Source of the DNA: Rhodococcus spongiicola
GTDB lineage: Bacteria > Actinomycetota > Actinomycetes > Mycobacteriales > Mycobacteriaceae
Direction of reading: 5' to 3'
Length of the DNA: 64,000 nucleotides
NCBI RefSeq assembly: GCF_004011835.1
Contig: NZ_RKLN01000005.1
Location: 62,001 to 126,000 of the forward strand
The notes beneath the pieces were generated by a model. That model had not been told where the DNA came from and made no database searches. It worked only from the letters and a program-made list of their open reading frames with translations. Below, piece after piece: positions 15,477 through 25,700 of this stretch (positions are counted from its first letter, which is position 1; each line of letters begins with the position of its first letter). The position numbers were made by a program, and so were the translations under genes.

Positions 15477-17224
15477 ACGTGTCCCTCCTCAGCGGAAAGG
15501 GGAACCAGGTCGGCGGGGATCTCGATGTGCCGGCTGCGCAGCCACTCGCCGAGGCCCTTGGCCTGCGGATCGAACCGGGCCTGCGACGCGACACCGCGGC
15601 CGAGGATGCCCTCGATCACGAAGTTGACGGCCCGAAGATTCGGCAGGACGTGTCGAACGACGTCGAGTTCCTTCGCCTCCGGCAACATCCGCTTCACCTC
15701 GTCGACGGTGAGGGCGTCGACCAGCCAGCGCCACTGTTCGTCGGTACGGACCCACACGCCGACGTTGGCGTTGCCGCCCTTGTCGCCGCTGCGGGCGGCC
15801 GCGATCGTCCCGAGCGGGACGGTCACGGTCTCGGACGGGGTGGAGGGTGCCGGCGCTGTGGGCTCGGGCAGTGTGGGCTCGGGCACGTCCTCGAGGGCCC
15901 GTGTCTGTGGGCTGACGGCGATGTCGACGCGGGTGCCGTCGGGCAGGACCGCCACGTGCGGCACCTGGTCCGCATCGACGTAGCCGGGTGTGAACACTGC
16001 ATACGGCTGACCGTTCGACGGCGGCGCCGTGAGCGTGAATCCCGGGTAACTCGCGAGCGCGAGTTCGACCGCGGCCGACGAGAACGCGCGGCCGACGACG
16101 TCGGGATCGGTGTCACGGACAGTGCAGCGAAGCAGCGCGCTCGCGGCCTCCTCGGTGTCGGCGTCCGGGTGATCGGTACGCGCGAGCGTCCACTCGAGCT
16201 CTCGGGGCTTGCGCCCAAGCCACGAATCCATCTGCTGCCGAACCAGTTCGGCCTTCGCCTCGATGTCCAGGCCAGTGAGTACGAAGGTGGCCTCGTTCCG
16301 GAAGCCGGCGAGCGCATTGAGAGACACCTTGTACTGCGGCGGTGGCGCTTCACCGGTGACACCGGAGATCCGGACCCGATCGGGTCCGTCGTCGGACACC
16401 CGGATCGAGTCCATCCGCGCGGTGACGTCGGGTCCGGCGTAACGCCCGCCCGTGATCTCGTACAGCAACTGGGCGGTGACCGTGTCGACGGTCACCGCTC
16501 CCCCAGTCCCTGCGTGCTTGGTGATCACCGACGAACCGTCGGCGTCGATCTCCGCGATCGGAAAGCCGGGGCGCGTGAGGTCGGGGATCTCGGTGAACCA
16601 CGAGTAGTTGCCGCCTGTGGCCTGCGTGCCGCACTCGATCACGTGCCCGGCGACCACGGCCCCCGCCAACTTGTCGAATTCGTCTCGCGCCCAGCCGAAG
16701 TGCGCAGCCGCGGGTCCGACGATCACCGACGCGTCGGTGACCCGACCGGTGACGACGACGTCTGCGCCGGCGTTCAGGCACTCCACGATGCCCCACGCTC
16801 CGAGGTAGGCGTTAGCGGTCAGCGGCGGAGTAGCTGGGTCGCCCTGGCGGTCGAGTCCAAGTTCCGCAGCCCGCGCGATCAGGTCGTCGCCCTCGACGTG
16901 GGCGATACGTGCGCTGAGTCCGAGCCGGTCCGCGACCTCCCGCAGGGCGTCGGAGAGCCCGGCCGGGTTCACCCCACCGGCGTTGGTGACGATCTTCACC
17001 CCGCGGTCCAGGGCGAGCCCGAGGCAGTCCTCGGCCTGGCGCAGGAACGTCTTCGCGTAGCCGCGCGACGGGTCCTTCATCCGGTCGCGACCCAGGATCA
17101 GCATGGTGAGTTCGGCGAGGTAATCGCCAGTCAGGTAGTCGAGGTCGCCGCCCTCGAGCATCTCGCGCATCGCGGAGTACCGATCACCGTAGAACCCCGA
17201 GCAGTTGCCGATGCGCACACTCAC
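15473..17224 (-). CDS. AtuA-like acyclic terpene utilisation family protein (DUF1446)
   Basis: A 583-residue cytoplasmic protein. The N-terminus [20 protein letters not shown], the [16 protein letters not shown] segment, [14 protein letters not shown] and [14 protein letters not shown] are hallmarks of the AtuA/DUF1446 family. In Pseudomonas, AtuA is needed for growth on citronellol and geraniol but its reaction is unknown. The C-terminal part after about residue 450 ([23 protein letters not shown]) corresponds to the AtuA-like ferredoxin-fold domain often found fused or separate. GTG 17224 overlaps the upstream stop as GTGA. Confidence 0.85.
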   Translation of the reverse strand: MSVRIGNCSGFYGDRYSAMREMLEGGDLDYLTGDYLAELTMLILGRDRMKDPSRGYAKTFLRQAEDCLGLALDRGVKIVTNAGGVNPAGLSDALREVADRLGLSARIAHVEGDDLIARAAELGLDRQGDPATPPLTANAYLGAWGIVECLNAGADVVVTGRVTDASVIVGPAAAHFGWARDEFDKLAGAVVAGHVIECGTQATGGNYSWFTEIPDLTRPGFPIAEIDADGSSVITKHAGTGGAVTVDTVTAQLLYEITGGRYAGPDVTARMDSIRVSDDGPDRVRISGVTGEAPPPQYKVSLNALAGFRNEATFVLTGLDIEAKAELVRQQMDSWLGRKPRELEWTLARTDHPDADTEEAASALLRCTVRDTDPDVVGRAFSSAAVELALASYPGFTLTAPPSNGQPYAVFTPGYVDADQVPHVAVLPDGTRVDIAVSPQTRALEDVPEPTLPEPTAPAPSTPSETVTVPLGTIAAARSGDKGGNANVGVWVRTDEQWRWLVDALTVDEVKRMLPEAKELDVVRHVLPNLRAVNFVIEGILGRGVASQARFDPQAKGLGEWLRSRHIEIPADLVPLSAEEGHV

Positions 17225-18051
17225 TGCGCCGCCTCTGCCCCTGCCGCCTCGAGCCCGCCGGTCTGCGCAGCGTTTTCGCCGCGGCCCGAACCGGGCGGAC
17301 CAGCGAAAGCCTGTGCAATGTCGAGCCATCGGTCTGCGTCCGTGCCCACCGCCTGCAAGGCGGTGTCGCCGCGGTGAACGCGCTGCGTCACGAGCAGACA
17401 GAAGTCCTCGGCCGGACCGGTCACCCGCTGCTGCGCCTCGTCCTCGCCCCACGCCCAGACGGAGCCATCCGGAGCGGTCAACTCCACCCGGAACTCATCG
17501 GCGGGCGGGGTGAGCTCGTTGACGGTGTACGCGAAGTTGCGGGTCCGGACACCCAGGCGCGCAATGTGCTTCAAACGGTCGGTCGGCTCGACCGACACTC
17601 CGAGTGTGTCCGCCACGTCGCGCCCGTGAGCCCACGTCTCCATCAACCGAGCGGTCGCCATGGATGCCACACTCATCGGCGGCCCGAACCAGGGCAGCTT
17701 GGTTCCGGCCGGGACGCCCAGCAGCACTTCGGCAAGCTTCTCGCGGGTGGTTCGCCAGTCGGCCAAGAGCTCGTTCGGAGGCCGCTGTGCCTCGACTTCG
17801 GCTCCCTCGTCGACGAAGCCGAGCGGGTTCTTCCACGCCTCGGCGAGTTGCGCCGCGAACGCCTCCTCGTCGGTAGCCGCAATCAGTGCAGCCCGGTCGG
17901 TCCACGCGAGATGTCCGATCTGATGCGCGACGGTCCAGCCTTCCGCCGGGGTCGTCAGGGCCCACTGCTCGATCGGCAGGTCCGCGACGAGCGCATCGAG
18001 CGCTGCACCTTCTGCGCTCAGGTCATCGACGATCTTCTTCAGGTCAGCCAC
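17221..18051 (-). CDS. TIGR03084-type metal-binding protein (maleylpyruvate isomerase/DinB fold)
   Basis: A 276-residue protein starting ATG 18051 after GGAGGGGTGTG. It shows the DinB/MDMPI helical bundle: [19 protein letters not shown] with a metal-ligand His, and [18 protein letters not shown] with His/Asp ligands. The middle and C-terminal parts ([16 protein letters not shown]...[18 protein letters not shown]) are the usual second domain. It is the first gene of the atuA-carboxylase operon. Members often sit next to AtuA and acyl-CoA genes; the reaction is unknown, and some relatives use mycothiol. Confidence 0.8.
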   Translation of the reverse strand: MADLKKIVDDLSAEGAALDALVADLPIEQWALTTPAEGWTVAHQIGHLAWTDRAALIAATDEEAFAAQLAEAWKNPLGFVDEGAEVEAQRPPNELLADWRTTREKLAEVLLGVPAGTKLPWFGPPMSVASMATARLMETWAHGRDVADTLGVSVEPTDRLKHIARLGVRTRNFAYTVNELTPPADEFRVELTAPDGSVWAWGEDEAQQRVTGPAEDFCLLVTQRVHRGDTALQAVGTDADRWLDIAQAFAGPPGSGRGENAAQTGGLEAAGAEAAQ

Positions 18052-18068
18052 ACACCCCTCCTCGAATG

Positions 18069-18098
18069 TTTGACCAGCATCACACCGGGGTGGTCAAA
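18069..18098 (-). promoter_or_regulatory. inverted repeat operator candidate upstream of the catabolic operon
   Basis: TTTGACCA and TGGTCAAA are perfect 8-bp inverted half-sites separated by 14 bases, ending 17 bases from the first ATG of the operon. On the operon strand the distal half-site contains TTGACC, which could also serve as a -35 box. It suits a TetR-type or FadR-type repressor. Confidence 0.5.
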
Positions 18099-18159
18099 AA
18101 TCAAGCAGGGCTGATTGTTTATTCGGAGAAGGCTGTCCGCACATCGCGAATGGTGCCGG

Positions 18160-18513
18160 TCAGGCCGTCATGTCGGCAGTGGTAGCCCGGGTCCGGCGGC
18201 CGCCGGTAAGCGACCATTCCAGATCCGGCACTCGGGTGACCCGATTGTGCCGTTCCACGGTGAAGTTCGTGATGGGCAGACGCTCCACCGTCGTCGATTC
18301 GGCAAGCATGTTTCCGGCGACGCCTTGTTCGAAGACCGAGAACGCAGTGTGGTTGACCGAATTGACGGCGATCTGCAGCGCCGAGAGTGCGGTGTCATGC
18401 GGGCCGAACTCGGCGAGCGTCTGACCGCCCCCGATCGTGGTGCCCACCACCGCGTAGTAGTGCCAGTGCGAAGCATTGTCCGGGTTGTGTGTGACGCCAG
18501 GCTCTGCAGCCAT
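18160..18513 (-). CDS. uncharacterised 117-residue protein
   Basis: ATG 18513 has GGGAAGGGG nine bases upstream. The protein (MAAEPGVTHNPDNASHW..., GTTIGGGQTLAEFGPHDTAL, VERLPITNFTVERHNRV) is soluble with no signal or membrane segment. No family is recognised. It stands alone between the catabolic operon and the exporter, with its own short intergenic regions. Confidence 0.6.
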   Translation of the reverse strand: MAAEPGVTHNPDNASHWHYYAVVGTTIGGGQTLAEFGPHDTALSALQIAVNSVNHTAFSVFEQGVAGNMLAESTTVERLPITNFTVERHNRVTRVPDLEWSLTGGRRTRATTADMTA

Positions 18514-18606
18514 GATGCGCCCCTTCCCTGTTCGAGGCTCCTCTGGCCAGGATAGAACCGGCTGCCGACAGCGTCGATGTGGCACGCCGAGGCGGCCGCG
18601 AACACG

Positions 18607-18646
18607 CCTAGGGCCCCCGAGCGAGGAATCGCTTGGGGGCCCTAGG
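18607..18646 (-). terminator. terminator hairpin after the DHA2 exporter gene
   Basis: CCTAGGGCCCCCGAGCGA, loop GGAA, and the complementary TCGCTTGGGGGCCCTAGG make an 18-bp stem with one G-T pair. It lies 27 bases beyond the exporter stop and upstream of the 18160-18513 gene. Confidence 0.75.
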
Positions 18647-18672
18647 GAGTCCGGACTCGAGAGTCCGGCGTC

Positions 18673-20211
18673 TCAGTGCACCATCGCCGGCTGAACGTCC
18701 TCGGTCGTCGGCGTGGAGCGCCGACGGGGGAGGAAGAACGCCGGAATCAGCGTCAACACGGCAACTACGAACGCCACGGTGAACGTACCTGCGAAAGCAT
18801 CCGCTGCAGCGCCGAATCCCTGGTCGAGCATCGACTGCGGAACCTGCTCCGCGATCGCCGGCTCCTCCCGGGACGCGACCGCCATGCCGGCATCGGGCCG
18901 GTCGAGCAGCTGGTTCGTCAGCACCATCGACATCGTCGCGGTACCGATCGAGCCGGCAGTCTGCTGGACGATGTTCATCAAGGTCGAACCACGGGCGATC
19001 ATCTCGTTCTCGAGGGTGACCAGCGCAGCCGCCATCAGCGGCATCATGGTGCAGCCCATGCCGAGACCCATCACGAACAGCGAGCCGGTCAACAGCAGGT
19101 ACGACGAGTCCGCAGTCAGCTGCGTGAACGTGGACAAGCCGACCGCGATCAGCGGCAAACCCGTCAAAACGATCTTGCCCGAACCGATCTTGTCGACCAG
19201 CCGCCCGGCGATCGGCATCGTCACCATCGCACCGATACCCTGCGGGGCCATCAGCAGACCCGCGGCCAAAGCGGACTCGCCGCGCACCTGGATGAAGTAG
19301 CTCGGGAACAACAAACCCGCGCCCATGAACGCGATGATGAACATCGTCGTGGTCGTGACCGCGATCGTCAGCTGCCGGTTCTCGAACAGGTGCAGATCGA
19401 TCAGCGGGTGGTCCTTGCGGAGCGAATGGAAGACGAAGCCCAGGATCAGCGCGAGTCCGAGGCCAGCCGAGACCAGCACCCGAGCCGAGGCGATCGTGCC
19501 CACCTCCGGGATCGACGAGACCCCGAACAGGAAGAGCGCGAGACCCGGCGATAGCAGCAGCATGCCGACGACGTCGAAGGTCTGGGACGGACTCGGCTCA
19601 TCCTTGGGCAGCAGCTTCGCGGCAGCGGCCAGAGCGACGAGGCCGACCGGCAGGTTGATGAGGAAGATCCAATGCCAGCTGGCAGCATCGATCAGCCAGC
19701 CGCCCAGGATCGGGCCCCCGATCGGGCCGAGGAGCATCGGAATCCCCAGCACCGCCATGACCCGGCCGACCCGATCCGGGCCGGCCGCGCGCGTCATGAT
19801 CGTCATGCCGAGCGGCATCAACATGCCTCCGCCGAGGCCCTGGACCACCCGGAAGGCGATGAGCGACGTGATGTCCCACGCGAATGCGCAGGCCACCGAG
19901 CCGATCACGAACAAGATCAGCGCGGTGATGTACAGCCGCTTGGTGCCGAAGCGGTCGGCCGCCCAGCCCGTGACCGGGATGACTGTGGCCAGTGCGAGCG
20001 TGTAGGCGGTCATGGTCCAGGCGACGACCGCCATGGTGGTGTCGAACTCTTGCGAGAACGTCGTCAACGCGACGCTCACGACCGTCACGTCGAGGATGGA
20101 CATGACGGCTCCGAGCACCACCACGGATGAGATCTTCAAGACCGCGCCGTCGATCTTGTCCGACTCCCGGGCCCCCGATCGGGGCTCGAACGTCGAGTTG
20201 GGCGTCGTCAT
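18673..20211 (-). CDS. DHA2-family (14-TMS) MFS drug exporter
   Basis: A 512-residue inner-membrane proton antiporter. Motif C-like and A-like segments are visible: LDVTVVSVALTTF in TM1, GWAADRFGTKRLY (motif A), FRVVQGLGGGMLMPLGM, and GPIGGPILGGWLID (motif C, antiporter signature). The length and hydrophobic pattern give 14 membrane segments as in EmrB/QacA. It starts at ATG 20211 with 224 bases to the next gene, so it has its own promoter. No dedicated regulator is adjacent. Confidence 0.9.
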   Translation of the reverse strand: MTTPNSTFEPRSGARESDKIDGAVLKISSVVVLGAVMSILDVTVVSVALTTFSQEFDTTMAVVAWTMTAYTLALATVIPVTGWAADRFGTKRLYITALILFVIGSVACAFAWDITSLIAFRVVQGLGGGMLMPLGMTIMTRAAGPDRVGRVMAVLGIPMLLGPIGGPILGGWLIDAASWHWIFLINLPVGLVALAAAAKLLPKDEPSPSQTFDVVGMLLLSPGLALFLFGVSSIPEVGTIASARVLVSAGLGLALILGFVFHSLRKDHPLIDLHLFENRQLTIAVTTTTMFIIAFMGAGLLFPSYFIQVRGESALAAGLLMAPQGIGAMVTMPIAGRLVDKIGSGKIVLTGLPLIAVGLSTFTQLTADSSYLLLTGSLFVMGLGMGCTMMPLMAAALVTLENEMIARGSTLMNIVQQTAGSIGTATMSMVLTNQLLDRPDAGMAVASREEPAIAEQVPQSMLDQGFGAAADAFAGTFTVAFVVAVLTLIPAFFLPRRRSTPTTEDVQPAMVH

Positions 20212-20435
20212 GTGCAGAGTTCCTGACTTCGGGCTCGCGAGGGGTCACCCGCGAGAGGGTTGAATGATCTCGAGCAACCGTCTTCGGTTCGGCTCGCTCA
20301 GCCGACGCGAACGCTCGGAGATCGTCATGTCTGCCCTCGGCGACCCCGCCGTGGCCCGTCCACGACACCATGCCCCTGTGACAAGCAGCAACGGATTTTC
20401 GGGGTAACCGAACCCCTACGTGAGCAGAAGCACAC

Positions 20436-21401
20436 TCATTCCTGGACGAGGACTGCCTTTCCGAGTACACGACCGGCCTCGAGATCCGCGAGAGCTTCTG
20501 CGGCCGACGCCAGCGGATACCGAGCCTTCACGATGGGGCGCAGCCCCGCGCGGACGTGCTCGAGCAGCGCAGCATGAGTCTTGGCGAGCGCAGACGGATC
20601 GTGTGGCAGGAACTCACCCCACGCGGCGCCGACGATGCTGATGTTCCGAAACAGGACCCGATTGAGCTTGACCGACGGGATGTCCCCGCCCGCGAAACCG
20701 ATCACGACCAGTCGCCCCTCCGCTGCGAGGGTCCGGACGGCGTCGTCGAAGGCGTCCCCGCCAACGGGGTCGACGACGACGTCGGCACCACGCCCGCCGG
20801 TGAGTTCCCGGACCCGGCCGGCCCACCCTTCGGTCAGCCGGACGACGTCGTCGGCGCCGATCTCACGCAGGAAGTCGTCGGCACCATCGCGGCGCACCAC
20901 CGCGATCACCCGGGCGCCGTGCGCCTTCGCCAACTGGATGGTCGATGTCCCGACGCCGCCCGCCGCACCGAGGACCACGACGGTCTCCCCCCGCCGCAGG
21001 TTGGCGCGGCGTCCGAGCGCGAACTCCATCGTCTGGTAGTTGATGATGAGCGACGCCGCTTCCTCGAAGCTCAGGTCGTCCGGGATCGGTAGCACCACAG
21101 CGGGATGGACCGCAACGCGCTCGGCGTATCCGCCGAGACTGGATACCGCCAGCACCCGCTGACCTTGTTCGAACCCGCTCCCCTCCGGTGCGCTCACGAC
21201 GACGCCGGCCACCTCGGTACCGGGCACGAACGGCGGCTGCGGGGCATGCTGGTATTTGCCATAGCTGATGAGCAGGTCCGGGAAGCACACGCCACTGGCC
21301 TTTACATCGATCAGGACCAGCCCGTCCGAATCCGGTTCGGGCAGATCCTGTACCTCCATCGCCGACGGTCCCTTCAGCTCCGTCACCACCACTGCGCGCA
21401 C
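20436..21401 (-). CDS. NADPH:quinone oxidoreductase-like MDR-family protein
   Basis: A 321-residue medium-chain dehydrogenase/reductase without the structural zinc lobe. The cofactor site reads VVVLGAAGGVGTSTIQLAKAHGARVIAV. The N-terminal GVCFPDLLISYGKYQ and PFVPGTEVAGVVV are typical of the QOR/NADPH-dependent oxidoreductase branch. GTG 21401 is preceded by GGAGGTGGAAA. It is divergent from the thioesterase gene. The substrate is not evident. Confidence 0.85.
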   Translation of the reverse strand: MRAVVVTELKGPSAMEVQDLPEPDSDGLVLIDVKASGVCFPDLLISYGKYQHAPQPPFVPGTEVAGVVVSAPEGSGFEQGQRVLAVSSLGGYAERVAVHPAVVLPIPDDLSFEEAASLIINYQTMEFALGRRANLRRGETVVVLGAAGGVGTSTIQLAKAHGARVIAVVRRDGADDFLREIGADDVVRLTEGWAGRVRELTGGRGADVVVDPVGGDAFDDAVRTLAAEGRLVVIGFAGGDIPSVKLNRVLFRNISIVGAAWGEFLPHDPSALAKTHAALLEHVRAGLRPIVKARYPLASAAEALADLEAGRVLGKAVLVQE

Positions 21402-21542
21402 TTTCCACCTCCGAATCTGTAGGGCCCGGATGCCCTCCCGACGACGCTACCCAGCCGGGCAGCCCGTGAACGAACGGGGTGACGGCCAGCCGATCAGCTG
21501 CCACAATCGCTGGCGACAACAGCAGAGACCGATGGGAAAACC

Positions 21543-22352
21543 TTGGCTTCCGAGCAGATCGCCCCCGCAACGCAGACCGTCACCGCAGCGCATGTTCTCG
21601 CGCCCTCGCCGCCACCTGAGGATTGCTTCGAGACCTCACGCCCCATCCGCACCGGAGACGTCGACACCGAGTACCGCCTGCGACTCGATGGCATCGCCCG
21701 CTACCTGCAGGACATCGGCACGGATAACCTGGTTGCCTTGGGATTCGACGAGACCGATCCCTTGTGGGTGGTCCGACGCACCGTGATCGACGTGCACCGC
21801 CCCGCGGTGTGGCCCGATCGGATCCACCTGCGCCGCTGGTGTGCAGCCCACTCCACGCGGTGGTCGTCAATGCGGGTCCAACTGAACAACGACGAGAACG
21901 CCCTGATCGAGACCGAGGCCTTCTGGATCAACATCGGAACCGAGACTGGGATGCCGGCCCGGATCAGCGACGGCCTACTCGAGCGCCTGGCACTCACCTC
22001 CAACGAACACCGACTCCGGTGGAAGCCGTGGCTACCCTCGATGCCCCCCGAAACGGACGAGCGGGAAGATCGTGACCAGATCTTCCCGCTCCGGGTCACC
22101 GACATAGACCCGTTCAATCACGTCAACAACGCTGCCTACTGGCACGCTGTGGAAGAATCCCTGGCAGAGCGACCGGATCTGCTCGAGGCACCGTACCGGG
22201 CGGTCGTCGAGCACCTGAGCCCCATCTACGGGCGAGACCAAGTCAGGCTCCACACGAGAACCGACGACTCGTCGCTGTCGTTGTGGTTTCTCGTCGACGG
22301 CGAGGTGCGGGCGGCGGCTCGGGTCGAGCGTCGGGAGACGCGCTCCGAGTGA
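21543..22352 (+). CDS. acyl-ACP thioesterase-like double-hotdog protein
   Basis: A 269-residue protein with two hotdog halves. The first reads ETSRPIRTGDVDTEYRLRLDGIARYLQDIG and continues PLWVVRRTVIDVHRPAVW; the second reads QIFPLRVTDIDPFNHVNNAAYWHAVEE. The NHVNN motif with Asn/His is the signature of FatA/FatB-type acyl-ACP thioesterases and related actinobacterial proteins. The start is TTG 21543, the only start upstream of the domain, with GGGAAAA before it. It would release fatty acids from a carrier protein; the acyl length is unknown. Confidence 0.75.
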   Translation: MASEQIAPATQTVTAAHVLAPSPPPEDCFETSRPIRTGDVDTEYRLRLDGIARYLQDIGTDNLVALGFDETDPLWVVRRTVIDVHRPAVWPDRIHLRRWCAAHSTRWSSMRVQLNNDENALIETEAFWINIGTETGMPARISDGLLERLALTSNEHRLRWKPWLPSMPPETDEREDRDQIFPLRVTDIDPFNHVNNAAYWHAVEESLAERPDLLEAPYRAVVEHLSPIYGRDQVRLHTRTDDSSLSLWFLVDGEVRAAARVERRETRSE

Positions 22353-22368
22353 CTGCAGATCAGTGAAT

Positions 22369-22569
22369 TCAGATCACCTTCTTGACGACGAAGGCGATCA
22401 GTCCCAGCACGGCTGCGAGAACTAGTACGGTCCAGAAACCGAGCAGCCACCACAGCACGCCGAACACCACCAATACAGGCGCCGCGGTAATCAGGGCGAT
22501 CGTCGGGCTCTCCCGCACTACTTCGAGTGCCGTCTGGGCGTTGGCTCGATCGATCTTCTTTCCGGCCAT
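22369..22569 (-). CDS. small two-helix membrane protein (66 aa)
   Basis: ATG 22569 follows GGAGACGAG. After a basic soluble start (MAGKKIDRANAQTALEVV) come two hydrophobic stretches, TIALITAAPVLVVFGVLWW and WTVLVLAAVLGLIAFVV, ending KKVI. No family is recognised. It is convergent with the thioesterase gene and lies downstream of rpoC behind that gene's terminator. Confidence 0.65.
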   Translation of the reverse strand: MAGKKIDRANAQTALEVVRESPTIALITAAPVLVVFGVLWWLLGFWTVLVLAAVLGLIAFVVKKVI

Positions 22570-22674
22570 CTCGTCTCCATTCGTCGGACCACCCAAATCG
22601 GGCGGGTGTCGTCGAGGGTAGTCGCGGCGCCAGGACCACGGCGCCAGGGCTCCACGGCTGGAGGACCAGGGAAA

Positions 22675-22722
22675 CAGTCGAAGGCCCCACCCCCGAAGAG
22701 AATGGGGTGGGGCCTTCGACTG
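22675..22722 (-). terminator. rpoC terminator
   Basis: CAGTCGAAGGCCCCACCCC and its perfect complement form a 19-bp stem around a ten-base loop, starting 55 bases after the rpoC stop. It is symmetrical and could act in both directions. Confidence 0.85.
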
Positions 22723-22777
22723 TGGTGAAGGGCTGACGACTCCTGCGACTCGTCAACGATCCACGCGAGCGGAGCGA

Positions 22778-25700
22778 CTACCGGTAGTCGTTGCTGAACC
22801 CGTAGTCGTCCAACGGAACCGCAGCACCGGTGCCCTGGCCGAAGCCATCCGGTGTGTAGTACTGATCGTCGTAGGACGGCACCGCGTAGGCGGCGGCCCG
22901 CGCTTCCTCGGTGGGCTGAACCTGGATGTTGCGGTACCGGTTGATGCCGGTACCGGCCGGGATCAGCTTGCCGATGATCACGTTCTCCTTCAGACCGATC
23001 AGCTTGTCCGAGCGGCAGTTGATCGCCGCATCGGTCAGCACGCGGGTGGTCTCCTGGAACGACGCAGCCGACAGCCACGAGTCTGTCGCCAACGACGCCT
23101 TGGTGATGCCCATCAGCACCGGACGGCCGGCCGCGGGCTCGCCGCCCTCGGACACGACGCGCCGGTTCGCCGCCTCGAACTCGCTGCGTTCGACCAGCGA
23201 ACCGGGCAGGAACTCCGTCGAGCCCGAATCGATGATCGTCACGCGGCGCAGCATCTGGCGCACGATGACCTCGATGTGCTTGTCGTGGATCGACACACCC
23301 TGGCTCCGGTACACCTCCTGGACCTCGTTGACGAGGTGGATCTGCACCTGGCGCGAGCCCATGACACGCAGCACCTCGTGCGGGTCGGCAGCGCCTTCCA
23401 TGAGCTGCTGACCGACCTCGACGTGGTCACCGTCCGCCAACAGGCGCTCGGTGCCGTCCTCGTGCTGGAACACGCGCAGACGCTGCCGCTTCGAGAGCTT
23501 GTCGTAGAGGATCTCTTCGCCGCCGTCGTCGGGGATGATGGTGATCTTGTAGAAACGCTCGCCATCCTCGAGCTGCACCCGACCGGACACCTCCGCGATG
23601 GGCGCCTTGCCCTTCGGGACGCGAGCCTCGAACAACTCCTGGACACGCGGCAGACCACCGGTGATGTCCGCTGCGCCGGCCGCACCACCCTGGTGGAACG
23701 TACGCATCGTCAACTGGGTGCCGGGCTCACCGATCGACTGGGCGGCGACGATACCGACGGCCTCACCGATGTCGACGAGCTTTCCGGTCGCCATCGAGCG
23801 GCCGTAGCAGGTGGCACACACACCGGTCGCGGTGGTGCAGGTGAGGACCGAGCGGACCTTGACCTGCGTGATCCCCGCCTCGAGCAGCGCGTCGATCGCC
23901 GGATCGCCCAGGTCGTGACCGCGCTCGACGATGACGTTCCCGTTCTCGTCGACCGCGTCCGCGGCGAGGGTGCGGGCATACGTCGAGGTCTCGACGTGCG
24001 CGTCGCGGATGATCGACCCGTCGGCCTGCTTCTCCGCGATGTGCGTGACGATGCCGCGCTCGGTACCGCAGTCGACCTCGCGGACGATGACGTCCTGCGA
24101 GACGTCCACCAGACGACGGGTCAGGTAACCCGAGTCGGCGGTGCGCAGCGCCGTGTCCGCCAGACCCTTGCGAGCACCGTGCGTGTTGATGAAGTACTCG
24201 AGGACCGTCAGCCCCTCCTTGAAGGAGGACTTGATCGGACGCGGGATGAACTCACCCTTCGGGTTCGTCACCAAGCCCTTCATACCGGCGAGCGAGCGAA
24301 CCTGAGTCATGTTGCCGGCCGCACCGGACTTCACGATCATCGGGATCGGGTTGTCGTCGGGGAAGTGGGCCTCCATGACCTTGCCGACCTCGTCGGTGGC
24401 CTCGGACCAGATCTTGACCAGGGCGGCGTTGCGCTCGTCGTGGTTGAGGGCACCGCGCTGGTACTTCTTCTCGATCTGGTCTGCCTGTGCCTCGAACTGC
24501 TCCATGATCTGCGGCTTCTCCGGCGGCACGAGGACGTCGGAGACCGAGACCGTCACGCCGGATCGCGTGGCCCAGTAGAAGCCCGCATCCTTCAGCTTGT
24601 CGACGGTCTGCGCAACCACGATCATCGGGTAGCGCTCGGCGAGATCGTTGATGATCGCCGCCTGACGCTTCTTGGGCATCAGCTCGTTGACGAACGGGTA
24701 GTCCGTCGGGAGCAGATCGTTGAACATCACCCGGCCGAGCGTGGTCTCGCTGGTCCAGCCGTCGCCGTAGTTCCAGCCCTCGGGGAACAGTTCCGCCTCG
24801 ACGTCGCGCGGTGGGCGCTGATGGGTCAGACGAACCTTGATCTTCGCCTGCACCGACAGCACGCCGAGGTCGATGGCCATCTGCGCCTCGGACGGGGACG
24901 AGTACACGCCCTGGTCCGCCTGATCGGTTGTGGCCGGCTGGTACTCGCCCAGCGCACCATCGACCTGGCGGGTCAGGTGGAACAGGCCCGTCACCATGTC
25001 CAGACGCGGCATCGCGAGCGGACGGCCCGACGCCGGCGACAAGATGTTGTTCGACGACAGCATCAGGATGCGGGCCTCGGCCTGCGCTTCCGCCGACAAC
25101 GGCAGGTGCACGGCCATCTGGTCACCGTCGAAGTCGGCGTTGAAGGCCTCACACACGAGCGGGTGCAGCTGGATGGCCTTGCCCTCGACGAGTTGCGGCT
25201 CGAACGCCTGGATTCCGAGGCGGTGCAGGGTGGGAGCACGGTTGAGCAGTACGGGGTGCTCGTTGATGACCTCTTCGAGGACGTCCCACACCTGCGGGCG
25301 CTGACGCTCGACCATGCGCTTGGCGGACTTGATGTTCTGCGCGTGGTTCAGGTCGACCAGACGCTTCATGACGAACGGCTTGAAGAGCTCGAGCGCCATC
25401 AGCTTCGGCAGACCGCACTGGTGGAGCTTCAGCTGCGGGCCGACGACGATGACGGAGCGGCCGGAGTAGTCGACGCGCTTACCGAGCAGGTTCTGCCGGA
25501 ACCGGCCCTGCTTGCCCTTGAGCAGGTCGGACAGCGACTTGAGCGGCCGGTTACCGGGACCGGTCACCGGCCGGCCGCGACGACCGTTGTCGAACAACGC
25601 GTCCACGGACTCCTGAAGCATCCGCTTCTCGTTGTTGACGATGATCTCGGGAGCGCCGAGGTCGATCAGTCGCTTGAGTCGGTTGTTCCGGTTGATGACG

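Noticed and set aside
15479-17377. 632-codon open frame antisense to atuA
   Set aside because: Shadow of the atuA gene, which has family motifs and coupled starts.
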